Assembly (NCBI RefSeq): GCF_014641195.1 | Contig: NZ_BMHQ01000009.1 | Span: forward strand, 566 to 64,565 | Source: Marinithermofilum abyssi | GTDB lineage: Bacteria > Bacillota > Bacilli > Thermoactinomycetales > DSM-45169 | Direction of reading: 5' to 3' | DNA length: 64,000 bases | Part shown: in pieces, positions 36,910 to 46,543 of the stretch | How positions within the stretch are numbered: the stretch's first letter is position 1 | How the letters are laid out: every line of letters begins with the position of its first letter | Notes under the pieces: generated by a model | The model's input: only the letters and a program-made list of their open reading frames with translations | The model's database searches: none | Told to the model about the DNA's origin: nothing | Program-made: the position numbers and the translations under genes

Positions 36910-37839
36910 TTACACCGAACGGCTGCGAAAATCGCGAATCAAACGTTCCATATCCTCCGGTAGATCCGCCTCCAAACGAATGCGTTCACCGGTGCGGGGA
37001 TGATCAAATCCCAGGACCTGCGCATGTAGGGCTTGTCCCTGAATTCCATACTTTTTGCTGGTGGTGCTGTATACCGGATCTCCTACCAAAGGGTGCCCGA
37101 TATGTTTCATATGTACACGGATCTGATGCGTCCGTCCCGTTTCCAGGCGGCATCGAACCAGTGTCGCATTGCCAAACCGCTCGATCACTTCAAAGTGGGT
37201 CACCGCGGGCTTCCCGTTTTTGGGCTCTACGGCCATCCGCTGCCGATGACGGGGATCCCGGCCGATCGGGGCATCCACCGTACCGAGATCGTGGGAAATG
37301 TTTCCGTGCACCAGCGCTACATATTCCCGGTCGACCGAGTGCTCCTTCAATTGTGCCGCCAATGATTGATGAGCCCCGTCATTCTTCGCTGCCATGATCA
37401 GACCGGAGGTATCTTTATCAATGCGGTGTACAATTCCCGGCCGAATGACGCCCCCGATGCCGGATAAGTCCTGACAGTGGGCCAACAGCGCATTCACCAG
37501 CGTTCCCGTCGTGTTCCCGGGTGCCGGGTGAACCACCATCCCCCGCGGTTTATTGACGACGATCACATCCTGGTCCTCGTAGGCCACGTCCAAGGGGATC
37601 TCTTCCGGATCCACCGACAGTTCTTCCGGCGGCGGCACGCGCACTTCCACTCGGTCTCCCTGTTTTAACCGGTAGTTTCCTTTGACCGCCTTGCCGTTCA
37701 CCAGCACCCGCTTCTCCTTGATCCAGGATTGAACGGCCATACGGGACCATTCTTCCTCCCTGGCCGCCAGGTATTTGTCTATCCGTTCTCCTTCATCTGC
37801 TGCATCAACCGTAATCTGGTGAATCTCTTCCTGGTTCAA
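36910..37839 (-). CDS. RluD-family 23S rRNA pseudouridine synthase (YlyB)
   Basis: Isomerises specific uridines of 23S rRNA. The 309-aa protein has an N-terminal S4 domain (about residues 15-80) and the catalytic block IVHRIDKDTSGLIMAAK with the active Asp near residue 140. The start overlaps the lspA stop by 4 bases. Identical to the lspA-ylyB order of B. subtilis. Exact target uridines are inferred from RluD only. Confidence 0.93.
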   Translation of the reverse strand: MNQEEIHQITVDAADEGERIDKYLAAREEEWSRMAVQSWIKEKRVLVNGKAVKGNYRLKQGDRVEVRVPPPEELSVDPEEIPLDVAYEDQDVIVVNKPRGMVVHPAPGNTTGTLVNALLAHCQDLSGIGGVIRPGIVHRIDKDTSGLIMAAKNDGAHQSLAAQLKEHSVDREYVALVHGNISHDLGTVDAPIGRDPRHRQRMAVEPKNGKPAVTHFEVIERFGNATLVRCRLETGRTHQIRVHMKHIGHPLVGDPVYSTTSKKYGIQGQALHAQVLGFDHPRTGERIRLEADLPEDMERLIRDFRSRSV

Positions 37840-38324
37840 CGTCCTTCCCCTGCCTTGGAAACGTACTCCTTTTCTCTCGCCGGCTGACGGAGAGTAACGA
37901 TCACCATCAGGCAGACACCGATTACGATCGCTGAATCCGCTACGTTGAAGATGGGATAATGGATCAGTCGAAAATCAAGAAAATCAACCACTTCCCCAAA
38001 CCGGACCCGGTCGATCAGATTGCCCACTGCGCCTCCTAAAATGAGAGACAATGACCACAACATCATCGCCCCTTCCTTGCGCAGGCGATAGATATACACC
38101 AACAATACCGCTGTCACCACAACCGTAATGCCGATAAAGAGCCATTGTTGGTTTTGAAGAATACCGAAAGCGGCACCCCGGTTCCGATGGGATGTGATAT
38201 GAAAAACATCGTCCCACACTGGGATGGATTCGTACAATTCCATCCGGTGCAGGACGAACCATTTTGTCACCTGGTCCAGCAAAAGGACGGCGACTGCGAT
38301 CCCATAGTATCTCAGAGCTGTCAT
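37836..38324 (-). CDS. lspA: Lipoprotein signal peptidase II
   Basis: Cleaves signal peptides of diacylglyceryl-prolipoproteins at the membrane. The 162-aa four-helix protein keeps the catalytic aspartates in GNLIDRVRFGEVVDFLDF and FNVADSAI. It could process the His-rich lipoprotein at 20295. GGAGGAGGGCA precedes ATG. Confidence 0.95.
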   Translation of the reverse strand: MTALRYYGIAVAVLLLDQVTKWFVLHRMELYESIPVWDDVFHITSHRNRGAAFGILQNQQWLFIGITVVVTAVLLVYIYRLRKEGAMMLWSLSLILGGAVGNLIDRVRFGEVVDFLDFRLIHYPIFNVADSAIVIGVCLMVIVTLRQPAREKEYVSKAGEGR

Positions 38325-38431
38325 TGCCCTCCTCCTGTCTCCTCACAGTTCCGCTCACTTTTCCAAATCATTGTAGCATACGCTTGTTCGCCAAACAACA
38401 AATACCCGGGCGGTTTTGCTTGGACTGTCGA

Positions 38432-39139
38432 TTATTCGCTGGATTCGCTTTCAGCTCTCTCTTTTTCATCTGCCCGTCGGTAAGCATCATTATGGGTGAT
38501 GTCTGTAATCTCCTCGGTATCGCCCCGTGCATCCGTAATGGCGAAGCCTTCGAAATCGTCCACATACCCCCGCCGCTCGTCGTTGTCGATCACCAGTTCG
38601 TTGTAATTTTTCCCTTCTCGGAAAAAGTCCGGCGGATTGGAGGTTCCATATTGCTCCACCTCTTGCCAGGCATCTTCCCCGTCATAAGCGCTTTGCTTGG
38701 TACCGTCATTGAAATGGCGGCCATAAGGCGGACGGAGCACCTTCTCCTCCACTGGACGCCGGTGAGAAACTTCCTTCTCGGTTTGGTGTTCAATGCAAAG
38801 GGAAGTCTCCGGAACAGCCTCCAGCCGCTCATAAGGAATTTCTTTTCCACAGACTACACAGGTACCATAACGGCCTGCTTCCATCTGCAACAAGGCCATC
38901 TCAATTTCTTCCAGTCGATGTTCGTCTTCCTCGTTGAGAGCCAGATCCTTGCCCCGTTCAAACAACTCCGTTCCGATATCCGCCGGGTGGTTATCGTAAC
39001 CGGAGAGCTCGCCGATTGAATTGTTCATCCCGTCTCCCATTCCATAGTGATGGTTGTCGGCCAACCGCTCCTCCAGCCGCTTTTTTTCTTCCATCAGTTG
39101 TTGTCGCAATTGTTGTTGCTGTTCCTGTGAAAGCACCAT
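38432..39139 (-). CDS. DksA/TraR-type zinc-finger protein (YteA-like)
   Basis: 235 aa with a coiled-coil start (SQEQQQQLRQQLMEEKKRLEERL) and a DksA-like finger CVVCGKEIPYERLEAVPETSLC. The expected fourth Cys is replaced by His in CIEH, so the site is C3H or non-metal. The acidic tail is longer than in DksA, as in YteA of Bacillus. Start 39139 is preceded by a run of Gs; the extension to 39232 is not supported. Likely binds RNA polymerase secondary channel; role in Bacillales is not settled. Confidence 0.8.
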   Translation of the reverse strand: MVLSQEQQQQLRQQLMEEKKRLEERLADNHHYGMGDGMNNSIGELSGYDNHPADIGTELFERGKDLALNEEDEHRLEEIEMALLQMEAGRYGTCVVCGKEIPYERLEAVPETSLCIEHQTEKEVSHRRPVEEKVLRPPYGRHFNDGTKQSAYDGEDAWQEVEQYGTSNPPDFFREGKNYNELVIDNDERRGYVDDFEGFAITDARGDTEEITDITHNDAYRRADEKERAESESSE

Positions 39140-39356
39140 CGGTTCCCCCCCTGGTCCTATGATCCCTTTGGCGACGAGCTTTTTCTTTGGATGACAAAGA
39201 AAAAACTGACCAAAAACGAAGGGGTATTTCATTTTCCCCCCGCTTTGGAATTAGGGTCCCCTATGGGCCGGAATTTCACGCTTCCTTTTCCATTAAAAAA
39301 AGAAACCCCCGATTGGAGACCTCTGCAAAACACTAGGAAAAGCTCCGATCGGCGTT

Positions 39357-39845
39357 TTGATGCAGCGGCGGGAGGTGCGCTGGATGGGTTGAAACTGGCC
39401 CTTAACGTCGGTGCGTTGCTGATTGCCTTTGTAGGCTTGATCGCATTGCTTAACGGGATTTTGGGAGGAATCGGAGATCTGTTCGGCGTCGCTGGATTGA
39501 CCCTGCAAAAAGTCCTGGGTTATGTTTTTGCGCCGATTGCCTTTGTGATCGGGGTACCGTGGTCCGAGGCGATTCAAGCAGGGAGCTACATTGGAACGAA
39601 AATGGTGGTGGCCTACAGTGCATTGGGCCCGCACATTAATGAACTGTCCACCAAAACAGCCGCCATTGTCACCTTTGCACTGTGCGGTTTTGCCAACTTC
39701 TCTTCCATCGCCATACAGATCGGTACTATCGGCGGGTTGGCACCGGAGCGCCGCAGAGATGTCCCGCTTCGGCATCAAAGCGTTGATCGCCGGTACACTG
39801 GCCAATCTCTTAAATGCGGCGATTGCGGGGATTTTGATTTCCTGA
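39357..39845 (+). pseudogene. Concentrative nucleoside transporter (NupC-like), truncated and frameshifted
   Basis: Only the C-terminal part of a CNT transporter remains. It begins FDAAAGGALDGLKLALNVGA, and continues with LGYVFAPIAFVIGVPW and ALCGFANFSSIAIQIGTIGGLAPERR. A one-base loss near 39761-39768 moves the remainder (SRFGIKALIAGTLANLLN) to another frame. The strongly conserved NEF before VAY is missing (KMVVAYSAL), removing substrate-binding residues. The 5' breakpoint coincides with the left palindrome of the surrounding inverted-repeat interval. Confidence 0.85.
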
Positions 39846-39949
39846 GAACGACATCACCAGCACGAACAAGTGTGTCGAGGAGAGTCGAACCCATCGGCTC
39901 TCTTTTTTATAAATAAGGGGGCCTAAAAGAGACACTTACAGAAACGAGG

Positions 39950-39971
39950 AAAAGCGCCGATCGGCGCTTTT
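39950..39971. terminator. Perfect palindrome, terminator-like
   Basis: AAAAGCGCCGA and TCGGCGCTTTT form an 11-bp stem with essentially no loop. It could terminate in either direction; a near-copy sits at 39338-39358. The 39846-40108 spacer holds no gene. Confidence 0.55.
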
Positions 39972-40108
39972 CAATTTGGCTTACGGATTGTCCGTTCCGC
40001 CCCGTGGAAGAAGACCCTTTTTGCAGAGGTCTCCCATGAGGGGGGGGTCACAAGTCGCTCCTTGTGAATGGCTCGTTATGGACAGAAGATAGACCCCAGG
40101 GGACTGTG

Positions 40109-42889
40109 TTACTTCACATCAGCATAATGTTTTTCCACGATGTCGGCACAACGGCCGCACAACTTCGGATGGGATTCGCTTTTACCCACTGCGGGGCTGA
40201 TTACCCAGCAGCGCTCACATTTACCGCCTTCAGCCGGTGAGATCTTTACCTGAAGACCCTCGCCGGCCACGGCACCTTCTGCCGCCTCTGTCCCCGGATC
40301 GTGCAGTTTTACTTGGGAAACGATCAACAACTCCGCCAAGTTGTCCAAACTGCTCAGCAGACGGTGGGTCTCTTCGGTGGTGGGGTACAGATCCACGGCC
40401 GCACCGAGGGAGTTCCCGATCACTTTCGCGTTACGTGCCTCTTCCAATGCTTTCAGCGCCACGTCCCGCAAGTCGAGGAAAGCATCCCATTTGGCTTCCA
40501 GTTCATTGTCCAGCAAGGCTTCATCCACTTGGGGGAAATCTGTCAGCTGGACGCTGACGGCTTCCACTCCGGGAACGTATTTCCACACTTCCTCTGTCGT
40601 GTGCGGCAAAATCGGGTGAATCATTTTCACCAGAGTTAGCAAAGCTTCATACAGCACGGTTTGGGACGACCGGCGTTTGGCATCCTCTTCCGGCAAGATA
40701 TACAGGCGGTCCTTCAATACATCCAAATAGAACTGGCTCATAAACACGGTGCAGAAGTGGTGGACCGCGTGATATACCATATGAAACTCGTACTCGTCAT
40801 AAGCTTTGGTCACCCGTTGCACCAAGCGTTGCAATTTGACCAAGGCATATTGGTCCAGCTCATCCATCTGTCCATGGGATACCCGATCCGTTTTCGGATT
40901 GAAATCGGCCAGGTTCCCCAGAAGGAAACGGAACGTGTTCCGGATTTTGCGATACACTTCCGCGATCTGTTTCAGAATGTCATCTGAGACGCGCACATCC
41001 GCCTGATAATCCACGGAAGCCACCCAGAGACGCAAAATATCCGCCCCGTACTGCTTCATCACTTTTAAGGGATCGATGGTGTTGCCCAGGGACTTGGACA
41101 TTTTCCGCCCTTCGCCGTCCAGGGTAAATCCGTGACTCAACACCGCTTTGTAGGGCGCTTCGCCTTTCGTGGCCACTGCCGTGGACAGGGAGGAGTTGAA
41201 CCAGCCGCGGTATTGGTCAGAACCTTCCAGGTACAAATCCGCAGGCCACACGGTTTCTTCCCGTTGCATCAATACGGCGGCATGGCTGCTGCCCGAGTCG
41301 AACCAGACATCCATGGTATCCGTCTCTTTGCGGAAGCTGTCCCCGCCACATTCGGGGCAAACGGCTCCCTTCGGCAACAGCTCTTCCGTATCTTTGGCAA
41401 ACCAGGAGGAAGAACCTTCCTTGGCGAACAGATCGGCGATGTGCTCGATGGTATCGTCGTTGATCAGCGGATGGCTGCAGGATTCACAATAGAAGATGGG
41501 CAAAGGCACACCCCATACCCGTTGCCGGGAGATACACCAGTCCCCCCGATCCGCCACCATGTTGTGGAGTCGTACTTCCCCCCATGCAGGCGTCCATTTC
41601 ACTCCTTTGATGGCTTCGAGCATTTTCTCCCGGAAGCCGTCGATGGAAGCAAACCATTGCTCGGTGGCCCGGAAAATGACCGGTTGTTTGGTACGCCAGT
41701 CATGGGGGTATTGGTGGGTGATGAAGGCCAGCTTCAAGAGGTGGCCGCCTTCCCGCAGCTTCTCTGTGACCAATTTGTTGGCATCATCGTAAAATAGGCC
41801 TTCAAAGCCGGGCGCTTCCGCTGTAAAGCAACCTTTTTCATCCACCGGACACAAGACACCCAGGTTGTACTTCTGTCCCAGCTCAAAGTCTTCCGCACCG
41901 TGACCGGGAGCGGTGTGTACACAGCCGGTACCGGCATCCAGGGTGACGTGATCCCCGAAAACCACCGGGCTTTCCCGGTCATAAAAGGGATGACGGCATA
42001 CCACACCTTCCAGCTCTTCACCGCGGAAGATTTGCACCTTCTCGTAGCCGTCGATTTCCGCCAGCTTCATCACATCATCCACCAGCTCATCGGCCAGCAG
42101 GAACTGCCGGTCACCGGCTTTCACCAGCGCATATTGGAACTCCCGGTTCAGGGCGATGGCCAGGTTGGCGGGAATAGTCCACGGAGTCGTCGTCCAGATC
42201 ACGATGGAAGTCTGTTCTTCCGGCAACACCCCGTTTCCTTTCTTGACGGGGAAGGCCACATAGATGCTGGGAGAACGTTTGTCTTTGTACTCCACTTCCG
42301 CATCAGCCAAGGCAGTCTCCGAAGACGGGGACCAATAAACCGAGCGATAGCCGCGGTAGATGTAGCCCTTTTTTACCATGTCTCCGAAGATGCGAATTTG
42401 TTGCGCCTCATATTCCGGACGGAGGGTGATGTAAGGATTTTCCCAATCCCCGCGTACCCCGAGACGCTTGAACTGGCTTTTTTGCTTTTCCACAAAGGAG
42501 AGAGCGTACTCCTTGCACTGTTCCCGGAAGGTTACCGGATCTGTCTTTTTCCGGTCCACTCCCTTTTTTGTGGAGATCGCATGCTCAATGGGCAGCCCAT
42601 GGGTATCCCATCCGGGAATATATGGGGCATCATACCCTTGCAGCGACTTGTAACGGATAATAAAGTCTTTCAAAATTTTGTTCAGCGCATGACCGATATG
42701 GATATCTCCATTGGCGTACGGCGGTCCGTCATGAAGGATAAATTTCGGTTTACCCTCCCGTTCCTTGCGCACTAACCGATAAATGTCGATATCCTCCCAC
42801 CATTGTTGCATTTCTGGTTCGCGGTTGGGCAGATTCCCCCGCATCGGAAAATCTGTCTGCGGCAACCGCAACGTTTTTTTGTATTCCAA
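40109..42889 (-). CDS. ileS: Isoleucyl-tRNA synthetase
   Basis: Charges tRNA-Ile. Class Ia enzyme of 926 aa with HIGH-type motif [14 protein letters not shown] near residue 60, KMSKS in [12 protein letters not shown] near 600, the CP1 editing domain and a C-terminal zinc finger ([17 protein letters not shown]), the bacterial type. I prefer the TTG at 42889, 8 bases after GGAGG and matching the family start (M)[17 protein letters not shown]. The GTG at 42898 lies within the ribosome-binding site. Controlled by a T-box. Confidence 0.95.
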   Translation of the reverse strand: MEYKKTLRLPQTDFPMRGNLPNREPEMQQWWEDIDIYRLVRKEREGKPKFILHDGPPYANGDIHIGHALNKILKDFIIRYKSLQGYDAPYIPGWDTHGLPIEHAISTKKGVDRKKTDPVTFREQCKEYALSFVEKQKSQFKRLGVRGDWENPYITLRPEYEAQQIRIFGDMVKKGYIYRGYRSVYWSPSSETALADAEVEYKDKRSPSIYVAFPVKKGNGVLPEEQTSIVIWTTTPWTIPANLAIALNREFQYALVKAGDRQFLLADELVDDVMKLAEIDGYEKVQIFRGEELEGVVCRHPFYDRESPVVFGDHVTLDAGTGCVHTAPGHGAEDFELGQKYNLGVLCPVDEKGCFTAEAPGFEGLFYDDANKLVTEKLREGGHLLKLAFITHQYPHDWRTKQPVIFRATEQWFASIDGFREKMLEAIKGVKWTPAWGEVRLHNMVADRGDWCISRQRVWGVPLPIFYCESCSHPLINDDTIEHIADLFAKEGSSSWFAKDTEELLPKGAVCPECGGDSFRKETDTMDVWFDSGSSHAAVLMQREETVWPADLYLEGSDQYRGWFNSSLSTAVATKGEAPYKAVLSHGFTLDGEGRKMSKSLGNTIDPLKVMKQYGADILRLWVASVDYQADVRVSDDILKQIAEVYRKIRNTFRFLLGNLADFNPKTDRVSHGQMDELDQYALVKLQRLVQRVTKAYDEYEFHMVYHAVHHFCTVFMSQFYLDVLKDRLYILPEEDAKRRSSQTVLYEALLTLVKMIHPILPHTTEEVWKYVPGVEAVSVQLTDFPQVDEALLDNELEAKWDAFLDLRDVALKALEEARNAKVIGNSLGAAVDLYPTTEETHRLLSSLDNLAELLIVSQVKLHDPGTEAAEGAVAGEGLQVKISPAEGGKCERCWVISPAVGKSESHPKLCGRCADIVEKHYADVK

Positions 42890-42904
42890 TCCTTTCACCT
42901 CCCA

Positions 42905-43300
42905 ATAAAAAAGGAAAACTTCTCACTCCCGGTTAGGGACGAGAAGTTTTCCCGCGGTACCACCCTAATAAGCCTTGTTTGGTCATATGTACAACCGAAC
43001 AAAGCTCGCTTTCGGATTCCTAACGCGAATCACACGGTTTCCCCTACTCCGCAGTTCAGGGAAACGGCTCCCGGAGGATCTTCGACAGATGTTCGGGTTA
43101 GGCTTCCACCATCCCTAACTCGCTGATGCCGGATTTGCATCTGCCTACTCTTCCGTTCTTCGCCTTCATGGGAAAGCCTCTGATGCGGCTCCCTCCAACT
43201 TTTAAGGAACCAACCTTGCTCACGCTTCACCGGGGTAAAGAGGAGAGATCCTTCCTATCCTTTCCTTATGCCCCATCTTCTCGGGATAAACAAGGTTGTT
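42905..43300 (-). ncRNA. T-box riboswitch leader of ileS
   Basis: On the minus strand the T-box core AGGGTGGTACCGCGG lies at 42952-42966, pairing with tRNA ends. A terminator follows (AAACTTCTC with GAGAAGTTTT and a T-run, about 42907-42950). Upstream stem I carries the AGTA-like bulge and GGTGGAA-type loop; the candidate Ile specifier codon ATC is the complement of 43088-43090, after GAAC. Uncharged tRNA-Ile would favour readthrough. Confidence 0.93.
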
Positions 43301-43395
43301 GTATTTTACTCATAACCGGATGAAATGTCAAGGATATGGATTCGATGCCCCGGTTCAGAGAATCACCATATCCATCATCCTCGTCCTGCACCTGC

Positions 43396-44193
43396 TTAGA
43401 ACATCGCCTTCTTCTTCAGCTTGCGGGAAGTTCTGCGAAGTTCGCGGCGAGGTTCTTCTTCCAGGTAACCGTGATCGGCATCGTCCATGTCAGAGGCATA
43501 GTCATCATGATGATGATACTCGTCTGCATGGTCCATTTCAGTGGACGGAGGTTCTGCGAACTCTTCCAGCTGCTTGCCGGCTTCATCCAAACCTTCTTCC
43601 AGCTCCTCAAGGGATTCCCAATCGGAGTTTTCCAGAATGTCCAGATGGGATTGGACCAAGGTTCTGAAGCGCGCACGATACACGGTAGCTTTTTGCTTCA
43701 GATCCAGCAGTTCGCTGTGGATGGCGCGAGCTTTTTGAAGGGCTTCGTTGATAATTCGGTCCGCATTTTTCTCCGCTTCCTGAACGATCAGTTCCGCTTC
43801 TTTCTTCGCGTTCAAGCGAACTTCCTCAGCCACTTCCTGTGCCACACGGATGGATTTGTGGATGCTTTGCTCCATCGAAGACAAGGAAGAGGGAGACATC
43901 TGCGATGCCGGTTGCGGTGGTTGCGGCGGCTCCGGCTCGCGATAACGCGGCTGGGGCTGCGGCGGCTGAGGAGGCTGCGGTACTTGCTCCACCGGCTCCA
44001 TCTGTTGTTCCAGCGCTTGCTCCAGTTCTTGTTGCAATTCCTCGACCTGTTGTTCCAGCTGCTGCTTCTCACGAATGAGAAACTCAAAATCCTTAATAAT
44101 TTGATCGAGGAAGTCGTTTACTTCATCTACATCATAGCCGCGAAACGAACGTTTAAATTCTTTGTTGTGTATATCCAAAGGACTAAGCGGCAT
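43396..44193 (-). CDS. divIVA: DivIVA domain cell-division/polarity protein
   Basis: Curvature-sensing coiled-coil protein that marks poles and septa. The 265-aa protein starts MPLSPLDIHNKEFKRSFRGY, the conserved membrane-binding domain. A long coiled coil with a Gln/Glu-rich stretch and a Pro-Gln-rich linker (about residues 75-105) follow, with a second coiled coil. It is longer than B. subtilis DivIVA (164 aa). Start 44193 lies after GGAGGTG; the in-frame GTG at 44202 is inside that site. Confidence 0.93.
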   Translation of the reverse strand: MPLSPLDIHNKEFKRSFRGYDVDEVNDFLDQIIKDFEFLIREKQQLEQQVEELQQELEQALEQQMEPVEQVPQPPQPPQPQPRYREPEPPQPPQPASQMSPSSLSSMEQSIHKSIRVAQEVAEEVRLNAKKEAELIVQEAEKNADRIINEALQKARAIHSELLDLKQKATVYRARFRTLVQSHLDILENSDWESLEELEEGLDEAGKQLEEFAEPPSTEMDHADEYHHHDDYASDMDDADHGYLEEEPRRELRRTSRKLKKKAMF

Positions 44194-44351
44194 TATTGAC
44201 ACCTCCTCAAGAGATTGGCTTCGCCACTTCTATTCTACAATGGTAGCAAAATTCCTTCCGGAAAGCTACAACTACTTGTCTAAAAACCATCGGTACACAC
44301 TGGAAAATGACCATCGGATGACAAAATTTGCCGTAATGAAACCCTGTCAAT

Positions 44352-45134
44352 CTATTGATATTTTTTGATTTCCACCCATTGGCGACCTTTTTTGGTCGTT
44401 CCGCAGAGATCGCCGACAAAAAGTCGTCCAAAGCCCCGCAGGGAGATCACATCCCCTGTTTCTACCTGGGCTGCCGGATTTTCTTCCACCTTCCAATTCA
44501 CCTTGCATTTACCGGATTTAATCAAAGCTACTGCTTTGGATCTAGAAAGGGAAAAGCCTTCCGAAGCCACAGCATCCACCCGAAGCGAGGCTACAGTCAC
44601 CCGCTTCCCTTCCAACGGCTGATCCGGTACGATCAACTCCGAACGCGAAATCTCACGGACCAGCACTGAGGTTCGGCCCACCCGGTCCAGCTGGGACCGG
44701 ACAAAATCCGCCATCTCCCGACCGAGCACCACATGACAGCCTTGTTCATGGGGCAGGATATCCCCCACTTTTTCCCGCTTGATCCCCAGACCCAACAAAG
44801 AGCCCAGCACATCAGAATGCTGAAGCTCTTTTTGATTGGCAGATTCAAGGTGTAAAAAGGACAGCTCGAACGCTTCGGGTTCAGCCTCCATATACGGAGG
44901 CAGGATCAACCCTCGGCAACGTTCCGCATGCTCATATCCGCCATCGAAGCACAGGCCCAAATCCGGATCCCTTCGAATCAGCGATTCCACGATCACCCGC
45001 TCCCTCGGATTAAGAAAGAAGGTGAGATACGGTTGATAACGGCGAGATGTCCACTCCATCCAATCCAACACTTTTTCCGCCAAAATGCGCTCCTCCGGAC
45101 GAAAGTGCGTAAACAACGCCTCTTTCGCTGCCAT
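44352..45134 (-). CDS. ylmH: YlmH, S4-domain RNA-binding protein
   Basis: 260 aa with an N-terminal YlmH domain and a C-terminal S4 domain near residues 185-250 (VDAVASEGFSLSRSKAVALI). YlmH homologues act on 50S peptidyl-tRNA complexes in ribosome quality control, in some cases alongside RqcH, which is also in this window. It sits in the conserved ylm cluster with no gap to ylmG. Confidence 0.9.
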   Translation of the reverse strand: MAAKEALFTHFRPEERILAEKVLDWMEWTSRRYQPYLTFFLNPRERVIVESLIRRDPDLGLCFDGGYEHAERCRGLILPPYMEAEPEAFELSFLHLESANQKELQHSDVLGSLLGLGIKREKVGDILPHEQGCHVVLGREMADFVRSQLDRVGRTSVLVREISRSELIVPDQPLEGKRVTVASLRVDAVASEGFSLSRSKAVALIKSGKCKVNWKVEENPAAQVETGDVISLRGFGRLFVGDLCGTTKKGRQWVEIKKYQ

Positions 45135-45136
45135 GA

Positions 45137-45412
45137 TCAGAGCCCCATTAGCGCTTCCAGTATGAAGTAAACGCCGTGTTCAATGAATTGCAGGGCAAAC
45201 AAGGCGATAATCGGAGAGATATCCAACATCCCTAACGGCGGAATGATGCTTCGGAATACAGAGAGATAGGGTTCGACCAAATGGGCCATGGCTCTGCGGA
45301 CCGGCGACTCCCTCGCCTGTGGAAACCAAGACAGCAGGATATAGCCGAAGATCAGAAATTTGTAGATATTGAAGAGTGTGCCGATCACATCGTATATCAT
45401 CATTACGTTCAT
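45137..45412 (-). CDS. ylmG: YggT family membrane protein (YlmG)
   Basis: 91 aa, two membrane helices with FPQARESPVRRAMAHLVEPYLSVFRSIIPP between them, the YggT signature. GAGGTGACTCC precedes ATG. Conserved beside sepF in Gram-positive bacteria; proposed septal or osmotic role is not firmly established. Confidence 0.92.
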   Translation of the reverse strand: MNVMMIYDVIGTLFNIYKFLIFGYILLSWFPQARESPVRRAMAHLVEPYLSVFRSIIPPLGMLDISPIIALFALQFIEHGVYFILEALMGL

Positions 45413-45416
45413 GGAG

Positions 45417-45827
45417 TCACCTCAAAATGTCATTCGCTTCGTGGTTTAACAGATCGGATATCGTTCCCTGGATGTCTACATTGGACGGGGTACAGATAAA
45501 CGTATGGGAACCGAGTTTCCGGATGTTTCCGCCCAGTGCATACACCGTTCCGCTTAAAAAGTCAATGATGCGGATCGCTTGGTCTTTGGGAGCCCGTTGC
45601 AAATTGACGATGGTAGGTCGGTGGTTCCTCAGGTTGTCAGCGATGTCTTTTGCGTCTTCGTAGGCTTTGGGCTCAATCAACACCATGCGAATATTTTTTT
45701 GCGAATGGAGCGAAACCACATTGCGGCGATCACGGGTTGCCGCGTTTCCCGGTTCGGATTCATTGTACTCCTTGTATTCCTCATCGCTGATTCCGAAAAA
45801 CCCCATTACACGGTCCATGATACTCAA
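45417..45827 (-). CDS. sepF: SepF, FtsZ-ring membrane anchor
   Basis: 136 aa with an N-terminal amphipathic segment (MDRVMGFFGISDEEY) that binds membrane and a C-terminal domain (from about 45) that binds FtsZ and forms arcs. The start is TTG at 45827, 8 bases after GGAGG. In the ylmC-divIVA cluster. Confidence 0.94.
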   Translation of the reverse strand: MSIMDRVMGFFGISDEEYKEYNESEPGNAATRDRRNVVSLHSQKNIRMVLIEPKAYEDAKDIADNLRNHRPTIVNLQRAPKDQAIRIIDFLSGTVYALGGNIRKLGSHTFICTPSNVDIQGTISDLLNHEANDILR

Positions 45828-45853
45828 CGGAACCGCCTCCTTCTACCACCGCT

Positions 45854-46543
45854 TCATTTTTTACCTCCAACCAAAATAGAACCTAAGCGAAGAAACGTTG
45901 CCCCTTCTTCCACCGCTACGACAAAATCGCGGGACATCCCCATGGACAGGTGCGGTACCTGTAGACGGGGGTGCTCCAGTCGCTGCAATTCCTGTTGCAG
46001 CTCTTTTAACCGCCGGAACACCGGACGAGTCTCCTCCGGATCATCCGTATAAGGGGCCATGGTCATCAGACCTTCGATCTGAAGGTAAGGAAACTGGGCA
46101 GCCTCTTCGGCAAACTCCACCAGCTTGTCCGGTTCGACGCCAAACTTGGAATCTTCTCCGGAAACATTCACCTGCAGAAAACAGCGCATGATCCGGTCCT
46201 GCTGCTCACACCGGCGACTCACTTCTTTCGCCAAAGACAAGCGATCCAGGGAGTGAAGGTATGTAAAGCGTTCCACAACCGGTTTCACCTTGTTCCGCTG
46301 CAGATGGCCGATAAAATGCCACGTTCCTCGATCGCCCAATGCATTCCATTTGGGAAGCGCTTCTTGCACGCGGCTTTCCGCGATATGCTCCAGCCCCGTA
46401 TCCAACGCTTCCCGAGTCCGTTCCGTATCTACATATTTCGTCACTGCCACCACGGTTACCTCTTCGGGATCCCGACCACTCCGGCGGCAGGCTTCCTCAA
46501 TCTGCTGTTGAATCCGTCTCCAATTGTCCCGAACATCACCCAT
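45854..46543 (-). CDS. ylmE: YggS/YlmE family PLP-binding protein
   Basis: Pyridoxal-phosphate homeostasis protein, 229 aa, alanine racemase-like barrel without known catalysis. PLP lysine is in VVAVTKYV near residue 36, and HFIGHLQRNKV and GLMTMAPY are typical. Start 46543 follows GGAAGAGG; the upstream frame extension overlaps ylmD and is a shadow. It overlaps ylmD by 8 bp. Confidence 0.94.
   Translation of the reverse strand: MGDVRDNWRRIQQQIEEACRRSGRDPEEVTVVAVTKYVDTERTREALDTGLEHIAESRVQEALPKWNALGDRGTWHFIGHLQRNKVKPVVERFTYLHSLDRLSLAKEVSRRCEQQDRIMRCFLQVNVSGEDSKFGVEPDKLVEFAEEAAQFPYLQIEGLMTMAPYTDDPEETRPVFRRLKELQQELQRLEHPRLQVPHLSMGMSRDFVVAVEEGATFLRLGSILVGGKK

Larger units (their letters stand above)
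39315..40034. mobile_element. Interval with 16-bp perfect terminal inverted repeats enclosing a gene fragment
   Basis: GGAGACCTCTGCAAAA at 39315-39330 recurs exactly inverted at 40019-40034, and C-runs lie just outside both. Inside each end is a near-identical palindrome, AAAAGCTCCGATCGGCGTTTT (39338-39358, 21 bp) and AAAAGCGCCGATCGGCGC-TTTT (39950-39971). Such GAGACCTNTGCAAAA ends recall transposon termini. There is no transposase; the cargo is a decayed nucleoside transporter. I infer an IS-derived non-autonomous element or two IS scars. Confidence 0.5.

Noticed and set aside
39191-39356. Upstream part of the open frame that leads into the nucleoside-transporter fragment, as a true N terminus
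   Set aside because: The residues before FDAAAGGALDG do not resemble the transporter; the frame is an accidental extension through the left inverted repeat.
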